From positions 62,001-126,000 of the forward strand of contig PKXA01000024.1 of the NCBI GenBank assembly GCA_003133325.1: a DNA stretch of 64,000 nucleotides. The letters are read 5' to 3'. Below the pieces are notes generated by a model, which saw only the letters and a program-made list of their open reading frames with translations, had not been told where the DNA came from and ran no database searches. The DNA comes from Acidimicrobiaceae bacterium. Its GTDB lineage: Bacteria > Actinomycetota > Acidimicrobiia > Acidimicrobiales > RAAP-2. This document shows, piece by piece, positions 1-9,144 of the stretch (the first letter of the stretch is position 1; every line of letters starts with the position of its first letter). The translations under genes were made by a program, and so were the position numbers.

Positions 1-507
1 GCCTTGGACGTGCCGACGTCCGGCACGATCCGGGTAGGGTCCTACGACCTGCAGCACCTTCGAGACGCTAATCGCTTCCGCCGCCAGGAGGTCGGACTGG
101 TGTTCCAGTTCCACAACCTGCTGCCGCGCCTATCTGTGCTCCGCAACGTCGAGATCGCGATGATGGGTTCGCAGCGTCCCCGTGCTGAGCGGTCACGACG
201 GGCGCTAGGTCTGCTCGACGACGTCGGGATTGTTGGCCTCGCCGACCGCCGACCCCCGCAGCTGTCCGGAGGCGAACGCCAGAGGGTCGCAGTCGCTCGT
301 GCGTTGGCGAATGATCCCTCGGTGCTCTTCGCCGATGAGCCGACCGGAAGCCTCGACAGCAGTTCCGTGGCGACAGTGCTCGGGCTGTTCGAGAAGCTTC
401 GCTCCGATCGCGGGGTCACGATCGTGCTCGTGAGCCACGACGACGCAGTCGCCGCAACGGCGGATCGGATCATTCATATGCTCGACGGTAGGATTGTCGC
501 GCCCTAG
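1..507 (+). CDS. ABC transporter ATP-binding protein, LolD/MacB type (5' partial)
   Basis: The reading frame is open from the first base, so the gene begins upstream of the window; the Walker A loop is missing for that reason. What remains is the Q-loop region (VFQFHNLLP), the signature LSGGERQRVAVARAL, Walker B followed by the D-loop (LFADEPTGSLDS) and the H-loop histidine in VSHDD. The ADEPTGSLD form is typical of the LolD/MacB/FtsE class, which powers extrusion of lipoproteins, peptides or drugs with a FtsX-like permease. No permease gene follows it here, so the partner, if adjacent, lies upstream. Stop is TAG at 505-507. Confidence 0.9.
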   Translation, partial: ALDVPTSGTIRVGSYDLQHLRDANRFRRQEVGLVFQFHNLLPRLSVLRNVEIAMMGSQRPRAERSRRALGLLDDVGIVGLADRRPPQLSGGERQRVAVARALANDPSVLFADEPTGSLDSSSVATVLGLFEKLRSDRGVTIVLVSHDDAVAATADRIIHMLDGRIVAP

Positions 508-689
508 TGTGGGCACTCACCCAAGCCAGTCCGATTCGACGGGCGGTGCCCAGCAATCGCCCGAAGGTGCCGCGATGTACTCGTGGCTTACTGGTCGAAC
601 CGGCTGTCTCCTTGGTTGGAGAAACCGCTACCCGTTGTGGCAGCCACCAGCCGTGACCATTCACAAGCGATCGGGGAACCGGCCTGAAG

Positions 690-960
690 CTATGGATCTG
701 ACTGAGCGACGTGGCTGCCGCCGGCCGCCATCGTGTGCACCACGATGAGCACCATGTGCCCCGGCAGCGCGGCGCCGACACGGCTGGAGAGGTTGAGCGT
801 GGCGTTGATCGGGCGTTCAAGCCCGGGTCGGTCGACCAGCGAGGGTGCACACGAGCAGCACGCCGGCGTTGGCCACCAGTTTCGACTTGCCGGGCGTCAC
901 CTCGATTCGGTCGAGACCGTGCGATCCTGGCTTCACAGAAAGTGCCCCCTTGGTTGGTGA
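690..960 (-). pseudogene. IS1380-like transposase relic (N-terminal part)
   Basis: Reading the minus strand gives a stretch starting around VTPGKSKLVANAGVLLVCTL and, after a one-base frameshift near position 815, a stretch with NLSSRVGAALPGHMVL followed by VVHTMAAGGSH and a stop. This order (VANAGLLL... RVGGARPG...KVL... HAMAAGGSHIDHAD) is what I recall of the N-terminal part of IS1380-family transposases. The frameshift, the early stop and the absence of the catalytic DDE part mark it as a dead fragment. I infer the family from remembered motifs only. Confidence 0.55.
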
Positions 961-1437
961 GAACGATGACGTCGAGCACTGTCATGTTCCCAGCCGAGGA
1001 GGCTCGTTCTGCACACACCGGATGCCCCATGGTGTCGGCCGGACGACATCGAGAGGGTATCCCAAACCGCCGATTGGATGATCCCCCGGTGTCGGTGAGA
1101 GCCACCGTGTGGTGTACCGTCGTAATGGCTCATTGAGAGCACCAGCGTCCCCGCTTACGGTGACAAGATCGAGAGTCCCGATGGGACCCACCAACATGGT
1201 CCAATTCCTCGGACCGGTTGACCAAGGACACACTCGTGGGAAGACCGGGAGAGCGCCGTTACAGGCTGCCGGACCGCCTTCTCAGTCAGAACCGATGCCC
1301 ACCCATCAGTGGGGCCGGTACAGGCAGTGCTTCCCCGTTGACTCCTCGGGATCTCCACAGGCGGAGTCGTGGGCATCTCCGGGGCGCCATCGAAGATTGT
1401 TTGGAACCGAATAGTGGGCGGGGCGTACGACACCGGT
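961..1437. other. Intergenic stretch without recognisable gene
   Basis: No reading frame here has a credible start, codon pattern or motif on either strand, and I see no terminator or RNA fold that stands out. With the relic at 690-960 it forms a decayed region between the truncated ABC gene and the small genes upstream of the kdp island. Confidence 0.5.
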
Positions 1438-1683
1438 ATGGATCTCCTCATCGAGGCGGCCAAGGCACTGGACACGGCGAGTGATGCCTGTGAGGCGCCG
1501 GAGGACGCAGCCCGGTTCTCGGCACTGGCGGACCGGGTCCGCAGCTACCTGGCAGTGAGCCGTCCGACCACGACGCTTGGAATGCCCCGGATTCCGCCGG
1601 GCGGCAATAGGCTCACTGATGAGAGCGTGATCCACCGGTCAGGAGCGGTCCAGCTGTCCCACATACGCGTCCTTCCGGACTGA
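1438..1683 (+). CDS. Hypothetical small protein
   Basis: An 81-codon frame starting at ATG 1438. The first 55 residues look like a real helical protein (MDLLIEAAKALDTASDACEA, then AARFSALADRVRSYLAV), while the last 25 residues are rich in Arg, Pro and Ser and look like run-off into non-coding DNA. No domain is recognised and there is no clear ribosome binding site. It may be a truncated gene, or chance. Neighbours are non-coding on both sides. Confidence 0.3.
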   Translation: MDLLIEAAKALDTASDACEAPEDAARFSALADRVRSYLAVSRPTTTLGMPRIPPGGNRLTDESVIHRSGAVQLSHIRVLPD

Positions 1684-1977
1684 ACAACGGCCGATCACCG
1701 GTTCCGAACCCATCCGATTGCGCCGGTTCCCATCAGTGGAGAGCGTGAATCGGCCCGGGAATCCTGGTGGGAAGATCGCCTGAGGGGTGAGTCCCCTGTA
1801 ATCCGGGCGACAGATGGCTTCAGTCCTGCGACCGCCCACTGGGAGGCCGAAACACGCATTCCGCTTCGCTGCTCCTCGGGATTGAACGGGGTGAGTGGGG
1901 ATGGTGACGGGCTCGGTTGGCCGGCGGATCGAACCCGAAAGGCTTGAACTCGCCGCTATACGGGACACCCGGGCCAG

Positions 1978-2229
1978 CTACCAGAAGGCCAACTCCCCGG
2001 AGCCGCCGAAACCGTTTGCCCAGCCTTTGCCGCGGGCAACCCGCGACCGGGAGGCCCTGGTTCCGTACGTGGCGAGGTCTGGACGTGGTCGTGTGTGCCG
2101 ACGGATGAGAGCAACGGTCAGACAGGGAATCGAGGTGGCCAATGTCAGTACCGGCAGAACAACGACCAGAGGACAGCCGATTACCACGCCACCAATGAAC
2201 CAGGGCCAAAGCCGAAGGCGTACGGCCAT
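1978..2229 (-). CDS. Hypothetical small membrane protein
   Basis: An 83-residue frame from ATG 2229 on the minus strand, about 100 bp downstream of the Hsp20 gene and in the same direction. It has one long hydrophobic stretch (roughly residues 5-40, including FIGGVVIGCPLVVVLPVL) followed by an Arg-rich tail. A GTG at 2250 would add seven residues. No family recognised. The hydrophobic block is the main argument that it is coding. The rest of 1684-2331 shows nothing else. Confidence 0.3.
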   Translation of the reverse strand: MAVRLRLWPWFIGGVVIGCPLVVVLPVLTLATSIPCLTVALIRRHTRPRPDLATYGTRASRSRVARGKGWANGFGGSGELAFW

Positions 2230-2331
2230 TTCTGGATCGGAGCCGGTCACGGTTTCCCGTGGTGCATGGCGCCAGTCGCAGATTCCGCCCAGGCTGACCT
2301 TGCGAGTCAGAGCCTGTTGAAGCCGAATCTG

Positions 2332-2718
2332 CTACAGCGCAGTCGGATGGATAGGAATCGATTCGGTGAACCCACCTCGCAGCACCCGCACGACCAGTTG
2401 GCCATTGGCGAGGCTCGCCTCGACGCTGCTGCCGAATCCATCAGGAAGCTCGACTTCTCGCTCGTAGCCGCCGTACTCCCACTCGTGAAGCAAATATGTC
2501 CGCGGACCCGCGCTACGAAGTGAGGCCTGAAAATGCAGTTTGCCTGACCGCAACCTAACAGTCACATCGTCAGCGGTGACTGCCGGCAGAGGGGCGACGA
2601 TCACCAAAGCAGCCGCCGTCTCGTAGACGTTTACAGGGACCGCTTGCGGGCGCATGGTTGCGGCGGTCCGGGCGGTCTCCGCCGCCACCTCTTCACGTGT
2701 CGGCTGCGATTTGTCCAT
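2332..2718 (-). CDS. Small heat-shock protein, Hsp20/alpha-crystallin-like
   Basis: A 128-residue protein. After a charged N-terminus (MDKSQPTREEVAAE) comes an alpha-crystallin-type beta-sandwich: PVNVYETAAALVIVAPLPAV, then VTVRLRSGKLHFQ, a GGYEREVELPDG segment, and the conserved A-x-x-x-N-G-x-L-x-V element as ASLANGQLVVRVL. ATP-independent holdases of this family bind unfolding proteins in the cytoplasm. The ATG at 2718 is preferred over the longer frame because the upstream 71 codons show no Hsp20 features and run into the transposase relic. The C-terminal I-x-I-type motif appears as SIPIHP. Confidence 0.8.
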   Translation of the reverse strand: MDKSQPTREEVAAETARTAATMRPQAVPVNVYETAAALVIVAPLPAVTADDVTVRLRSGKLHFQASLRSAGPRTYLLHEWEYGGYEREVELPDGFGSSVEASLANGQLVVRVLRGGFTESIPIHPTAL

Positions 2719-2879
2719 GACCAACTCTACGTCTACACGCCACGCGTGCGCGTTTGCCCGGCCGCACCTCCCTCGCAGCGCGCCGAGGCAGCCCTGTTGG
2801 TCACGTCCCCGAGGATCCACGGTGGTCGTCACGGCGTCGCCCTCGCCGAGGTGAACTGGTCCGACCTGGTCGCAGTTCG

Positions 2880-3230
2880 TGGGTGCCCACGCGACGACGA
2901 TGCCGGCAGGTGACTTCCTCCACGTCGACACAGTTCTCCTTCGCCGTCTCTACGTGCTCTTCTCCATCGGACTCGACACCCCGGCGGGTCCATGGGAGCG
3001 GCATCACCGCCAACCCGGTGGGGGGTGGGTCACCCAGCCGGCTCGCAATCTGAGCTTCGCCCTGGGTGGAAAGGGTCACCCGAGCGGTTCGACGGGACCA
3101 TCCGCCGGGAGTGCATCGACCGCTTGCTGGTGTTCCATCGCGTCCAGCTCGGCGTGGGGGAGAAGCCACTGCGCATCGGCGATCCGGAACCCACAGGCGC
3201 TAGATCTGGAGTCGCGTAACAGGCTCGTGA
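2880..3230 (+). pseudogene. Integrase-core transposase relic, copy 1 (left of kdp)
   Basis: Pieces of one transposase occur in order but in changing frames: DFLHVDTVLLRRLYVLFSI, then (shifted) RRVHGSGITANP, then WVTQPARNLSFAL, then after an internal deletion RFDGTIRRECIDRLLVFHR. These match the DDE integrase core of the IS3/IS481-like transposases whose usual text is VTANP..WVTQQARNL..RRECLDRLLIF. Frameshifts and the missing middle make it dead. A second relic of the same element lies at 12640-12910 in the same orientation, with shared nucleotide stretches at both ends. Confidence 0.75.
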
Positions 3231-3304
3231 AATTCCGGGGTGTGCGCGTAAAGAAGACGAAAAAGGCACTTCCCTACCGGTCCGGCCCGTGTGATAGTGG
3301 CCCG

Positions 3305-4132
3305 GTGGCCCATGCGGACGAGACGTTGAACAAGGATGGCGGGCAGACCGCGGCAGACCGTGGCTCCGCCGCGCGGCGGGTCTTCGCCACGCACGTTGAC
3401 GGGTGGATCCTCCTTGTGGCGGTGGCGGGTCCGATCGCCACTGCCTTGGTTCTCACACCCTGGCGTGGGCACCTCGACACCGGGGACAACGCGCTGTTCC
3501 TGGTGGTGGTGATCGTGGCGGTGGCCAGCACTGGTCGAAGGTTGGCAGCAGCCGCCGCCGCCCTGGCCTCGGCCCTGGCCTTCGACTTCTTCCTGACCCG
3601 CCCCTACAACTCGTTCCGCATCACCCGGCAGGCGGACCTGATCACGGAGATCCTGCTGCTGGTGGTGGGGCTGGCGGTGGGCGAGTTGGCCGCTCGAGGC
3701 CGTACCCATCGGGTTGCCGCATCGGAGCGCAGCTTTGAGCTGGGCCTGCTGCACTCGGTGACCGAGTTGGCAGCCTCCGGTCAGGAGTCCCGCCTGGTCA
3801 TCGACGCGGCCCTGACCGGGCTCCAACAACTGCTCTCCCTCCGGGACTGTCACTTCACCCCACGCGACCCGGGGACCATCGCGGCTCGGATCACCCCGCA
3901 GGGAGTGCTCGCCATCGGTGGCGAATCATGGTCGACCCGGGACCTCGGCCTTCCCACCCGTCGGGTCGACCTTCCGGTTCGGGGCAGCGGTTGGCTGCTC
4001 GGTCACTTTCTGCTCACACCGACACCGGGCAAGCCCGTGTCCCACCAGCAGCTTCTGGTGGCGGTGGCCATCGCCGATCAGGTCGGTGCGGCCCTGGCTG
4101 CCGAACACTCGACGCCTGCGACCCGAGCATGA
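3305..4132 (+). CDS. KdpD-like membrane sensor fragment protein (DUF4118 plus GAF-like), no kinase domain
   Basis: 275 residues starting at GTG 3305, the first credible start after the transposase relic. Residues about 30-120 hold four hydrophobic helices (WILLVAVAGPIATALVL; ALFLVVVIVAVAST; a stretch ending in FDFFLTRPYNSFRI; EILLLVVGLAVGELAA) that match the DUF4118 membrane module of KdpD, including the FFLTRPYNSF loop. The rest (about 145-265) is GAF-like, ending LVAVAIADQVGAALAAEH. There is no USP, HisKA or HATPase domain. It heads the kdp gene cluster, 51 bp before the next gene, so a role in sensing or tuning Kdp is inferred. Confidence 0.75.
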   Translation: MAHADETLNKDGGQTAADRGSAARRVFATHVDGWILLVAVAGPIATALVLTPWRGHLDTGDNALFLVVVIVAVASTGRRLAAAAAALASALAFDFFLTRPYNSFRITRQADLITEILLLVVGLAVGELAARGRTHRVAASERSFELGLLHSVTELAASGQESRLVIDAALTGLQQLLSLRDCHFTPRDPGTIAARITPQGVLAIGGESWSTRDLGLPTRRVDLPVRGSGWLLGHFLLTPTPGKPVSHQQLLVAVAIADQVGAALAAEHSTPATRA

Positions 4133-4183
4133 AAGGTCCGAATCCCATCATCACCCCCAACGACCACCCATTGCGAGGTTCCC

Positions 4184-4411
4184 ATGGTTGACGTCCTCTA
4201 TATCGCCGGGCTCATCGCCTTCTTCGCGTTGATGGTCGGCTTCGTGCGGCTGTGTGAGCGCGTGGTCGGGAAGGACGACGCCATCGATGTCGACCTTGCC
4301 GATGATGGCGCTGATGCCGGCGATGACATCGATCCCGACGATGGCACACCAGCCACCGATCGATCCGACTCTGCTTCCACCACCAAGACACCAGAGGAGG
4401 TCACCTCATGA
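4184..4411 (+). CDS. Small membrane protein of the kdp cluster
   Basis: 75 residues: one N-terminal membrane helix (VLYIAGLIAFFALMVGFV) followed by RLCERVVGK and a very acidic Asp-rich tail. Small proteins of this shape sit just before kdpF in other high-GC kdp operons, as far as I recall; function unknown. Its stop codon overlaps the kdpF start (ATGA at 4408-4411), so it is translationally coupled to kdpF. A role as an accessory subunit is inference. Confidence 0.75.
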   Translation: MVDVLYIAGLIAFFALMVGFVRLCERVVGKDDAIDVDLADDGADAGDDIDPDDGTPATDRSDSASTTKTPEEVTS

Positions 4412-4500
4412 AGAGCTACGACAATCTGCTCGCCCTGATCATCGCCGTGGTCGTCATGGGCTATCTGATCTATGCGCTCGTGGCGCCGGAGAAACTCTGA
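4408..4500 (+). CDS. kdpF: KdpF, small stabilising subunit of the K+-transporting ATPase
   Basis: A 30-residue protein that is one membrane helix: MKSYDNLLALIIAVVVMGYL continued by IYALVAPEKL. The ending Y-x-x-x-x-P-E-K/R-x is the KdpF hallmark. It stabilises the KdpABC complex in the membrane. It overlaps the preceding gene by ATGA and kdpA by TGATG (4498-4502), and GAGGAGG at 4394-4400 gives it a strong ribosome binding site. Confidence 0.93.
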   Translation: MKSYDNLLALIIAVVVMGYLIYALVAPEKL

Positions 4501-6212
4501 TGTCCCAGAACGTCATCGCGGTCATCGTCCTCATCGCCATGCTGGTGATCTCGACCCCGCTGCTGGGGTCGTACATGGCCAAGGTGTTCACCAACAAGAA
4601 GGCCCCGGGCGACCGGTTCTTCAAGCCGGTCGAGCGCCTCGTCTACCGGATCACCGGGGTCAATCCCGAAGGCGAGCAGCGGTGGACCACCTACGCCATC
4701 TCGGTGCTGGCCTTCTCGTTGGTCTCGGTCTTGGTCCTCTACGGCATGCAGCGGCTCCAGGCGCACCTCCTGTTCAACCCGGACCACATGGCCAACGTGC
4801 CCGCACCGTTGTCGTTCAACACCGCGGTCAGCTTCCTCACGAATACCAACTGGCAGAACTACGCCGGTGAGGACACGATGTCCCAGTTCACCCAGATGGC
4901 CGGGTTGGCGGTGCAGAACTTCGTGTCGGCAGCCGCCGGCATCGCCGTGGCCGTGGCCCTCATCCGAGGGCTGACCCGGAACCGGTCGAACACCCTGGGG
5001 AACTTTTGGGTCGACCTCACCCGCATCGTGACCCGCGTCCTCATTCCGATCGCCACCATCGCCGCCATCATCTTGATCGCCCAGGGGGCGGTGCAGAATC
5101 TGCACGCCACCCACATGATCACCACCGTTTCCGGCCAGTCCCAGGGGATCCCCGGCGGTCCAGTGGCCTCCCAGGAGGTGATCAAGCAACTCGGGACCAA
5201 CGGTGGCGGCTACTTCAACGCCAATGCCGGCCATCCCTTCGAGAGTCCAACCGGGCTGACCAACATGCTGTTGAACTGGTTGCTGCTCTGCATCCCGTTC
5301 GCCATGGCCTGGACCTTCGGGAAGATGGCCAAGAACCGCAAGCAGGGCTATGCCGTGCTCGGAGCTATGGGCGGCCTGTTCCTCATCGGCGCCCTGGTGG
5401 TCATGCCGTTGGAAGGTGCGGGGAACATCCACATCACCCAGGCCAACGTTTCCCAGGCGATCACCGCCACTTCGCCGGGCGGAAACATGGAGGGCAAGGA
5501 GATACGCAACGGCCCCGTCCTCTCCGCCCTCTTCAACTCCTCGTCGACCAGCACCTCCACCGGGTCCATCGACTCGGCCAACGACAGCTACACCCCGCTC
5601 GGCGGAGGGGTCCTCATCTTCAACATGATGCTCGGTGAGGTCAGCCCCGGCGGTACCGGGTCCGGGCTGTACGGCATGCTCATCATGGCGTTGCTGGCGG
5701 TGTTCATCGCCGGGCTCATGGTCGGGCGAACGCCCGAGTACCTGGGCAAGAAGATCCAGGCCGCGGAGATGAAGCTGGTGGTCCTCTACCTGTTGATGGT
5801 GCCGTTCGTCGTCCTGATGTTCACCGCCATCTCGGTGGTCATGCACTCGTCGCTGGCGTCGATCTACAACCCGGGTCCCCACGGTCTCACCGAGGTCACC
5901 TACGCCTTCGTGTCGTCGTCCAACAACAACGGCTCGGCGTTCGCCGGCCTCAGTGGCAACACCGACTGGTACAACACCGCCCTGGGCATCTGCATGCTGG
6001 TCGGCCGGTTCGCCCTGATGGTGCCGGTCCTGGCTATTGCCGGCTCCCTGGGCCGCAAGCAGAAGGTTCCACCAACATCGGGGACCTTCCCCACCGGCAC
6101 GCCCCTCTTCGCACTGCTGCTGGCCGGAATTGCCGTCATCGTCGTCGGTCTCACATACTTCCCCGTGCTGGCCCTCGGCCCCATCATCGAACATCTCGTC
6201 GGAAAGTTCTGA
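4500..6212 (+). CDS. kdpA: KdpA, K+-binding and channel subunit of the K+-transporting ATPase
   Basis: 570 residues, about the usual length. It belongs to the K+ channel-like superfamily with four pore loops, and all four are visible: [42 protein letters not shown] and [13 protein letters not shown]. About ten membrane helices surround them. KdpA selects and takes up K+ from outside and passes it to KdpB. The ATG at 4500 overlaps the kdpF stop; a longer upstream frame is only read-through in a shadow frame. Confidence 0.97.
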   Translation: MSQNVIAVIVLIAMLVISTPLLGSYMAKVFTNKKAPGDRFFKPVERLVYRITGVNPEGEQRWTTYAISVLAFSLVSVLVLYGMQRLQAHLLFNPDHMANVPAPLSFNTAVSFLTNTNWQNYAGEDTMSQFTQMAGLAVQNFVSAAAGIAVAVALIRGLTRNRSNTLGNFWVDLTRIVTRVLIPIATIAAIILIAQGAVQNLHATHMITTVSGQSQGIPGGPVASQEVIKQLGTNGGGYFNANAGHPFESPTGLTNMLLNWLLLCIPFAMAWTFGKMAKNRKQGYAVLGAMGGLFLIGALVVMPLEGAGNIHITQANVSQAITATSPGGNMEGKEIRNGPVLSALFNSSSTSTSTGSIDSANDSYTPLGGGVLIFNMMLGEVSPGGTGSGLYGMLIMALLAVFIAGLMVGRTPEYLGKKIQAAEMKLVVLYLLMVPFVVLMFTAISVVMHSSLASIYNPGPHGLTEVTYAFVSSSNNNGSAFAGLSGNTDWYNTALGICMLVGRFALMVPVLAIAGSLGRKQKVPPTSGTFPTGTPLFALLLAGIAVIVVGLTYFPVLALGPIIEHLVGKF

Positions 6213-6225
6213 GAAGGAGTCCGTG

Positions 6226-8316
6226 ATGAGTCCCTCATCCACCCTCGAAGTACCCGAGGCCGCCCAACAGGAGACCCAGTCGGGCGGCACCAAGAAGCGC
6301 TCGGCCACCTTCAACGGTGCCATCGTCCGCCGGGCCCTGGTCGACTCGGTGATCAAACTCAGCCCGCGGCACATGGCCAGCAATCCCGTCATGTTCGTGG
6401 TCGAGATCGGAAGTGTGCTCACCACCTTCTACCTCATCCGGGATTTCGGCACCGCCTCGAGCTCGGAGAACGTCTTCGCTCTCGGAGTGGTCATCTGGCT
6501 GTGGTTCACCGTGCTGTTCGCCAACTTCGCCGAAGCGGTGGCCGAAGGCCGGGGCAAGGCCCAGGCCGACACCCTGCGCAAGACCAGGGCCGAGACCGTC
6601 GCCTACGTGCAACGCGATGACGACGTCGTCGAGGTGGCCTCAAGCCAGCTGCAACTCGGCGACCTGTGCGTGGTGGTCGCCGGGCAGCTCATCCCCGGGG
6701 ACGGCGACATCGTCGAAGGGATCGCCACCGTCGACGAGTCGGCCATCACCGGCGAGTCGGCCCCGGTCATCCGCGAGTCCGGCGGTGACCGCTCGTCGGT
6801 GACCGGCGGTACCCGGGTGCTCTCCGACCGCATCGTGGTGCGGATCACCTCCAAGCCGGGGGAGACGTTCCTCGACCGCATGATCGCCCTGGTCGAGGGG
6901 GCCAGCCGCCAGAAGACCCCCAACGAGATCGCCCTGGACATTCTGCTGGCCGGATTGACCATCATCTTCATGTTCACGGTGGTGTCGCTCCAGCCCTTCT
7001 CCATCTACTCGGGTGCCCCGCAGTCGATCATCGTGCTGGTGGCGCTTCTGGTCTGCCTGATCCCCACCACCATCGGTGCACTCCTCTCGGCCATCGGCAT
7101 CGCCGGCATGGACCGACTGGTGCAGCGCAACGTCCTGGCCATGTCGGGACGGGCCGTCGAGGCGGCCGGGGACGTCTCCACGCTTCTGCTCGACAAGACC
7201 GGCACCATCACGTTCGGCAACCGGCAGGCTGATGTCTTCGTGCCCATGCCCGGTGTCGAGCAGCACGAGCTGGCCGCCGCGGCAATGCTCTCGAGCCTGG
7301 CCGACGAGACTCCCGAGGGCCGGTCGATCGTGGAGCTGGCCGAGAACCACTACGGCGAGGTTGCCCCAGAGGTCCCTGCGGCCGATCTGGTGCCGTTCAC
7401 CGCCCAGACCCGTATGAGCGGGCTCGACATGGAGGGGCGATCGATCCGCAAGGGCGCGGCCGACTCGGTCCGGCGGTGGGTGGAAGGCCAGGGCGGGACC
7501 TCCCCGCACGAGCTGGCCCCGATCGTGGAGGCTATCTCCAAGGGCGGCGGCACGCCGCTGGTAGTGGCCGAAGGCACCCGGGTACTGGGTGTGATCCACC
7601 TGAAGGACGTGGTGAAGCCGGGCATCGCCGAGAAGTTCGTCGAGATGCGCAAGATGGGTATCCGCACCGTGATGATCACCGGCGACAACCCGCTCACCGC
7701 CGCGGCCATCGCCGCCGAGGCCGGCGTCGACGACTTCCTGGCCGAGGCCACCCCCGAGGACAAGATGGCCCTGATCAAGAAGGAGCAGTCGGGGGGCCAC
7801 CTGGTGGCCATGACCGGTGACGGAACCAACGACGCGCCCGCCCTTGCCCAGGCCGACGTCGGGGTGGCCATGAACAGCGGGACCCAGGCGGCCAAAGAGG
7901 CGGGCAACATGATCGACCTCGACTCCAACCCGACCAAGCTCATCGACATCGTGGAGATCGGCAAGCAGATGCTGATCACCCGGGGATCGCTGACCACATT
8001 CTCCATCACCAACGACATCGCCAAGTTCTTCGCCATCATCCCGGCCATGTTCATGGGGGTGTTCCCCGCCCTGAACAGCATCAACATCATGCACCTGCAC
8101 TCGCCGCACAGCGCCATCCTGTCGGCCGTCATCTTCAACGCCCTGATCATCGTGGCGTTGATCCCCCTGGCCCTGCGCGGCGTCAAATTCAGGGCCGCCG
8201 GGGCCGCCGCCGTGTTGCGCCGCAACATGCTCGTCTACGGGCTCGGGGGACTGATCCTCCCCTTCATCGCCATCAAAGCCATCGACCTGATCATCACTGC
8301 GTTGGGAGTCAAATAA
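6226..8316 (+). CDS. kdpB: KdpB, P-type ATPase subunit of the K+ pump
   Basis: 696 residues. The P-type ATPase signatures are complete: TGES in the actuator domain ([10 protein letters not shown]), phosphorylation site DKTGTIT with Asp323, the nucleotide-binding KGAA loop, MITGDNPLT, and the hinge [20 protein letters not shown]. It hydrolyses ATP to drive K+ import with KdpA and KdpC. The TGES serine, which in E. coli KdpB is the inhibitory phosphorylation site, is present. ATG at 6226 follows AAGGAG with good spacing; a GTG one codon earlier is possible. It overlaps kdpC by TAATG. Confidence 0.97.
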   Translation: MSPSSTLEVPEAAQQETQSGGTKKRSATFNGAIVRRALVDSVIKLSPRHMASNPVMFVVEIGSVLTTFYLIRDFGTASSSENVFALGVVIWLWFTVLFANFAEAVAEGRGKAQADTLRKTRAETVAYVQRDDDVVEVASSQLQLGDLCVVVAGQLIPGDGDIVEGIATVDESAITGESAPVIRESGGDRSSVTGGTRVLSDRIVVRITSKPGETFLDRMIALVEGASRQKTPNEIALDILLAGLTIIFMFTVVSLQPFSIYSGAPQSIIVLVALLVCLIPTTIGALLSAIGIAGMDRLVQRNVLAMSGRAVEAAGDVSTLLLDKTGTITFGNRQADVFVPMPGVEQHELAAAAMLSSLADETPEGRSIVELAENHYGEVAPEVPAADLVPFTAQTRMSGLDMEGRSIRKGAADSVRRWVEGQGGTSPHELAPIVEAISKGGGTPLVVAEGTRVLGVIHLKDVVKPGIAEKFVEMRKMGIRTVMITGDNPLTAAAIAAEAGVDDFLAEATPEDKMALIKKEQSGGHLVAMTGDGTNDAPALAQADVGVAMNSGTQAAKEAGNMIDLDSNPTKLIDIVEIGKQMLITRGSLTTFSITNDIAKFFAIIPAMFMGVFPALNSINIMHLHSPHSAILSAVIFNALIIVALIPLALRGVKFRAAGAAAVLRRNMLVYGLGGLILPFIAIKAIDLIITALGVK

Positions 8317-9107
8317 TGCGCCGCCAACTACTCACAGCCGTCGGCATGGTCGTCGTGCTGACCCTGGTCTGCGGGCTGGCCTACGGACTGGCCCTCACCG
8401 GCATCGGTGAGCTTGCCTTCGGGCACCAGGCCAACGGCTCCTTCGTGACCAAGGGAGGCAAGGACGTCGGCTCCTCGCTCATCGGCCAGTCCTTCACCGA
8501 TAGCAATGGCAATCCCATCCCCAAGTACTTCCAGGCCCGTTCGTCCGACGCGGTGACCACGTCGGCCACCGGCAACATCACCGTCTCCGGGGCGTCCAAC
8601 TACGGCCCTTCCAACCCGTTGCTCATTGGCTTCGTGCCGGGGGTGAACACAGTGGGCCTCAATGGTGACCCGTCGGCCACCAACCCCTTCGCCTCCCCGG
8701 CCGATCCGTTCTGCGTACCGGTTGACACCTCCAAGGCGGCGGTGCCGGTGACCAGCCCCACCGCCGGCCAGAAGTACGCGAAGAACAGTGACGGCACCTA
8801 CGTCTGCGACCCCAACACGGTTCCCGAACGGGCCATCGCCTATCGGACGGAGTTCGGCCTGGCCGCCAATGCCCAGGTGCCGGTGGACGCGGTGACCGCA
8901 TCGGGATCGGGACTCGATCCCGACATCTCCATCGCCAACGCCGACATCCAGGCCCCCACCGTGGCGAAGGCCCGTGGACTGTCCCTGGCCACCGTGACAG
9001 GTCTGATCAAGTCCAACACCACGGGGCGTAGCCTGGGTGTCCTCGGCGATCCGGGAGTCAACGTGCTGACCCTGAACATCGCACTCGACAACCTGACGCA
9101 GAAGTAG
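8316..9107 (+). CDS. kdpC: KdpC, accessory subunit of the K+ pump (extended form)
   Basis: 263 residues against roughly 190 in E. coli. One N-terminal membrane helix (VGMVVVLTLVCGLAYGLALT) anchors an extracytoplasmic domain. Family motifs are visible: GSSLIGQSF near residue 48, YFQARSSD, SNYGPSNP, and near the C-terminus the VDAVTASGSGLDPDIS element and VNVLTLNIAL. The extra length is a segment around residues 125-170 rich in Pro, Ala and Thr with two Cys. KdpC stabilises KdpB and raises ATP affinity. It follows kdpB by a start/stop overlap. Confidence 0.95.
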   Translation: MRRQLLTAVGMVVVLTLVCGLAYGLALTGIGELAFGHQANGSFVTKGGKDVGSSLIGQSFTDSNGNPIPKYFQARSSDAVTTSATGNITVSGASNYGPSNPLLIGFVPGVNTVGLNGDPSATNPFASPADPFCVPVDTSKAAVPVTSPTAGQKYAKNSDGTYVCDPNTVPERAIAYRTEFGLAANAQVPVDAVTASGSGLDPDISIANADIQAPTVAKARGLSLATVTGLIKSNTTGRSLGVLGDPGVNVLTLNIALDNLTQK

Positions 9108-9144
9108 ATGCTGGATCGACAGTAGGGCCGGGAGGGCAACGACG

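Noticed and set aside
2719-2931. Longer Hsp20 N-terminus from 2931
   Set aside because: No alpha-crystallin-type residues and it overlaps the relic on the other strand.
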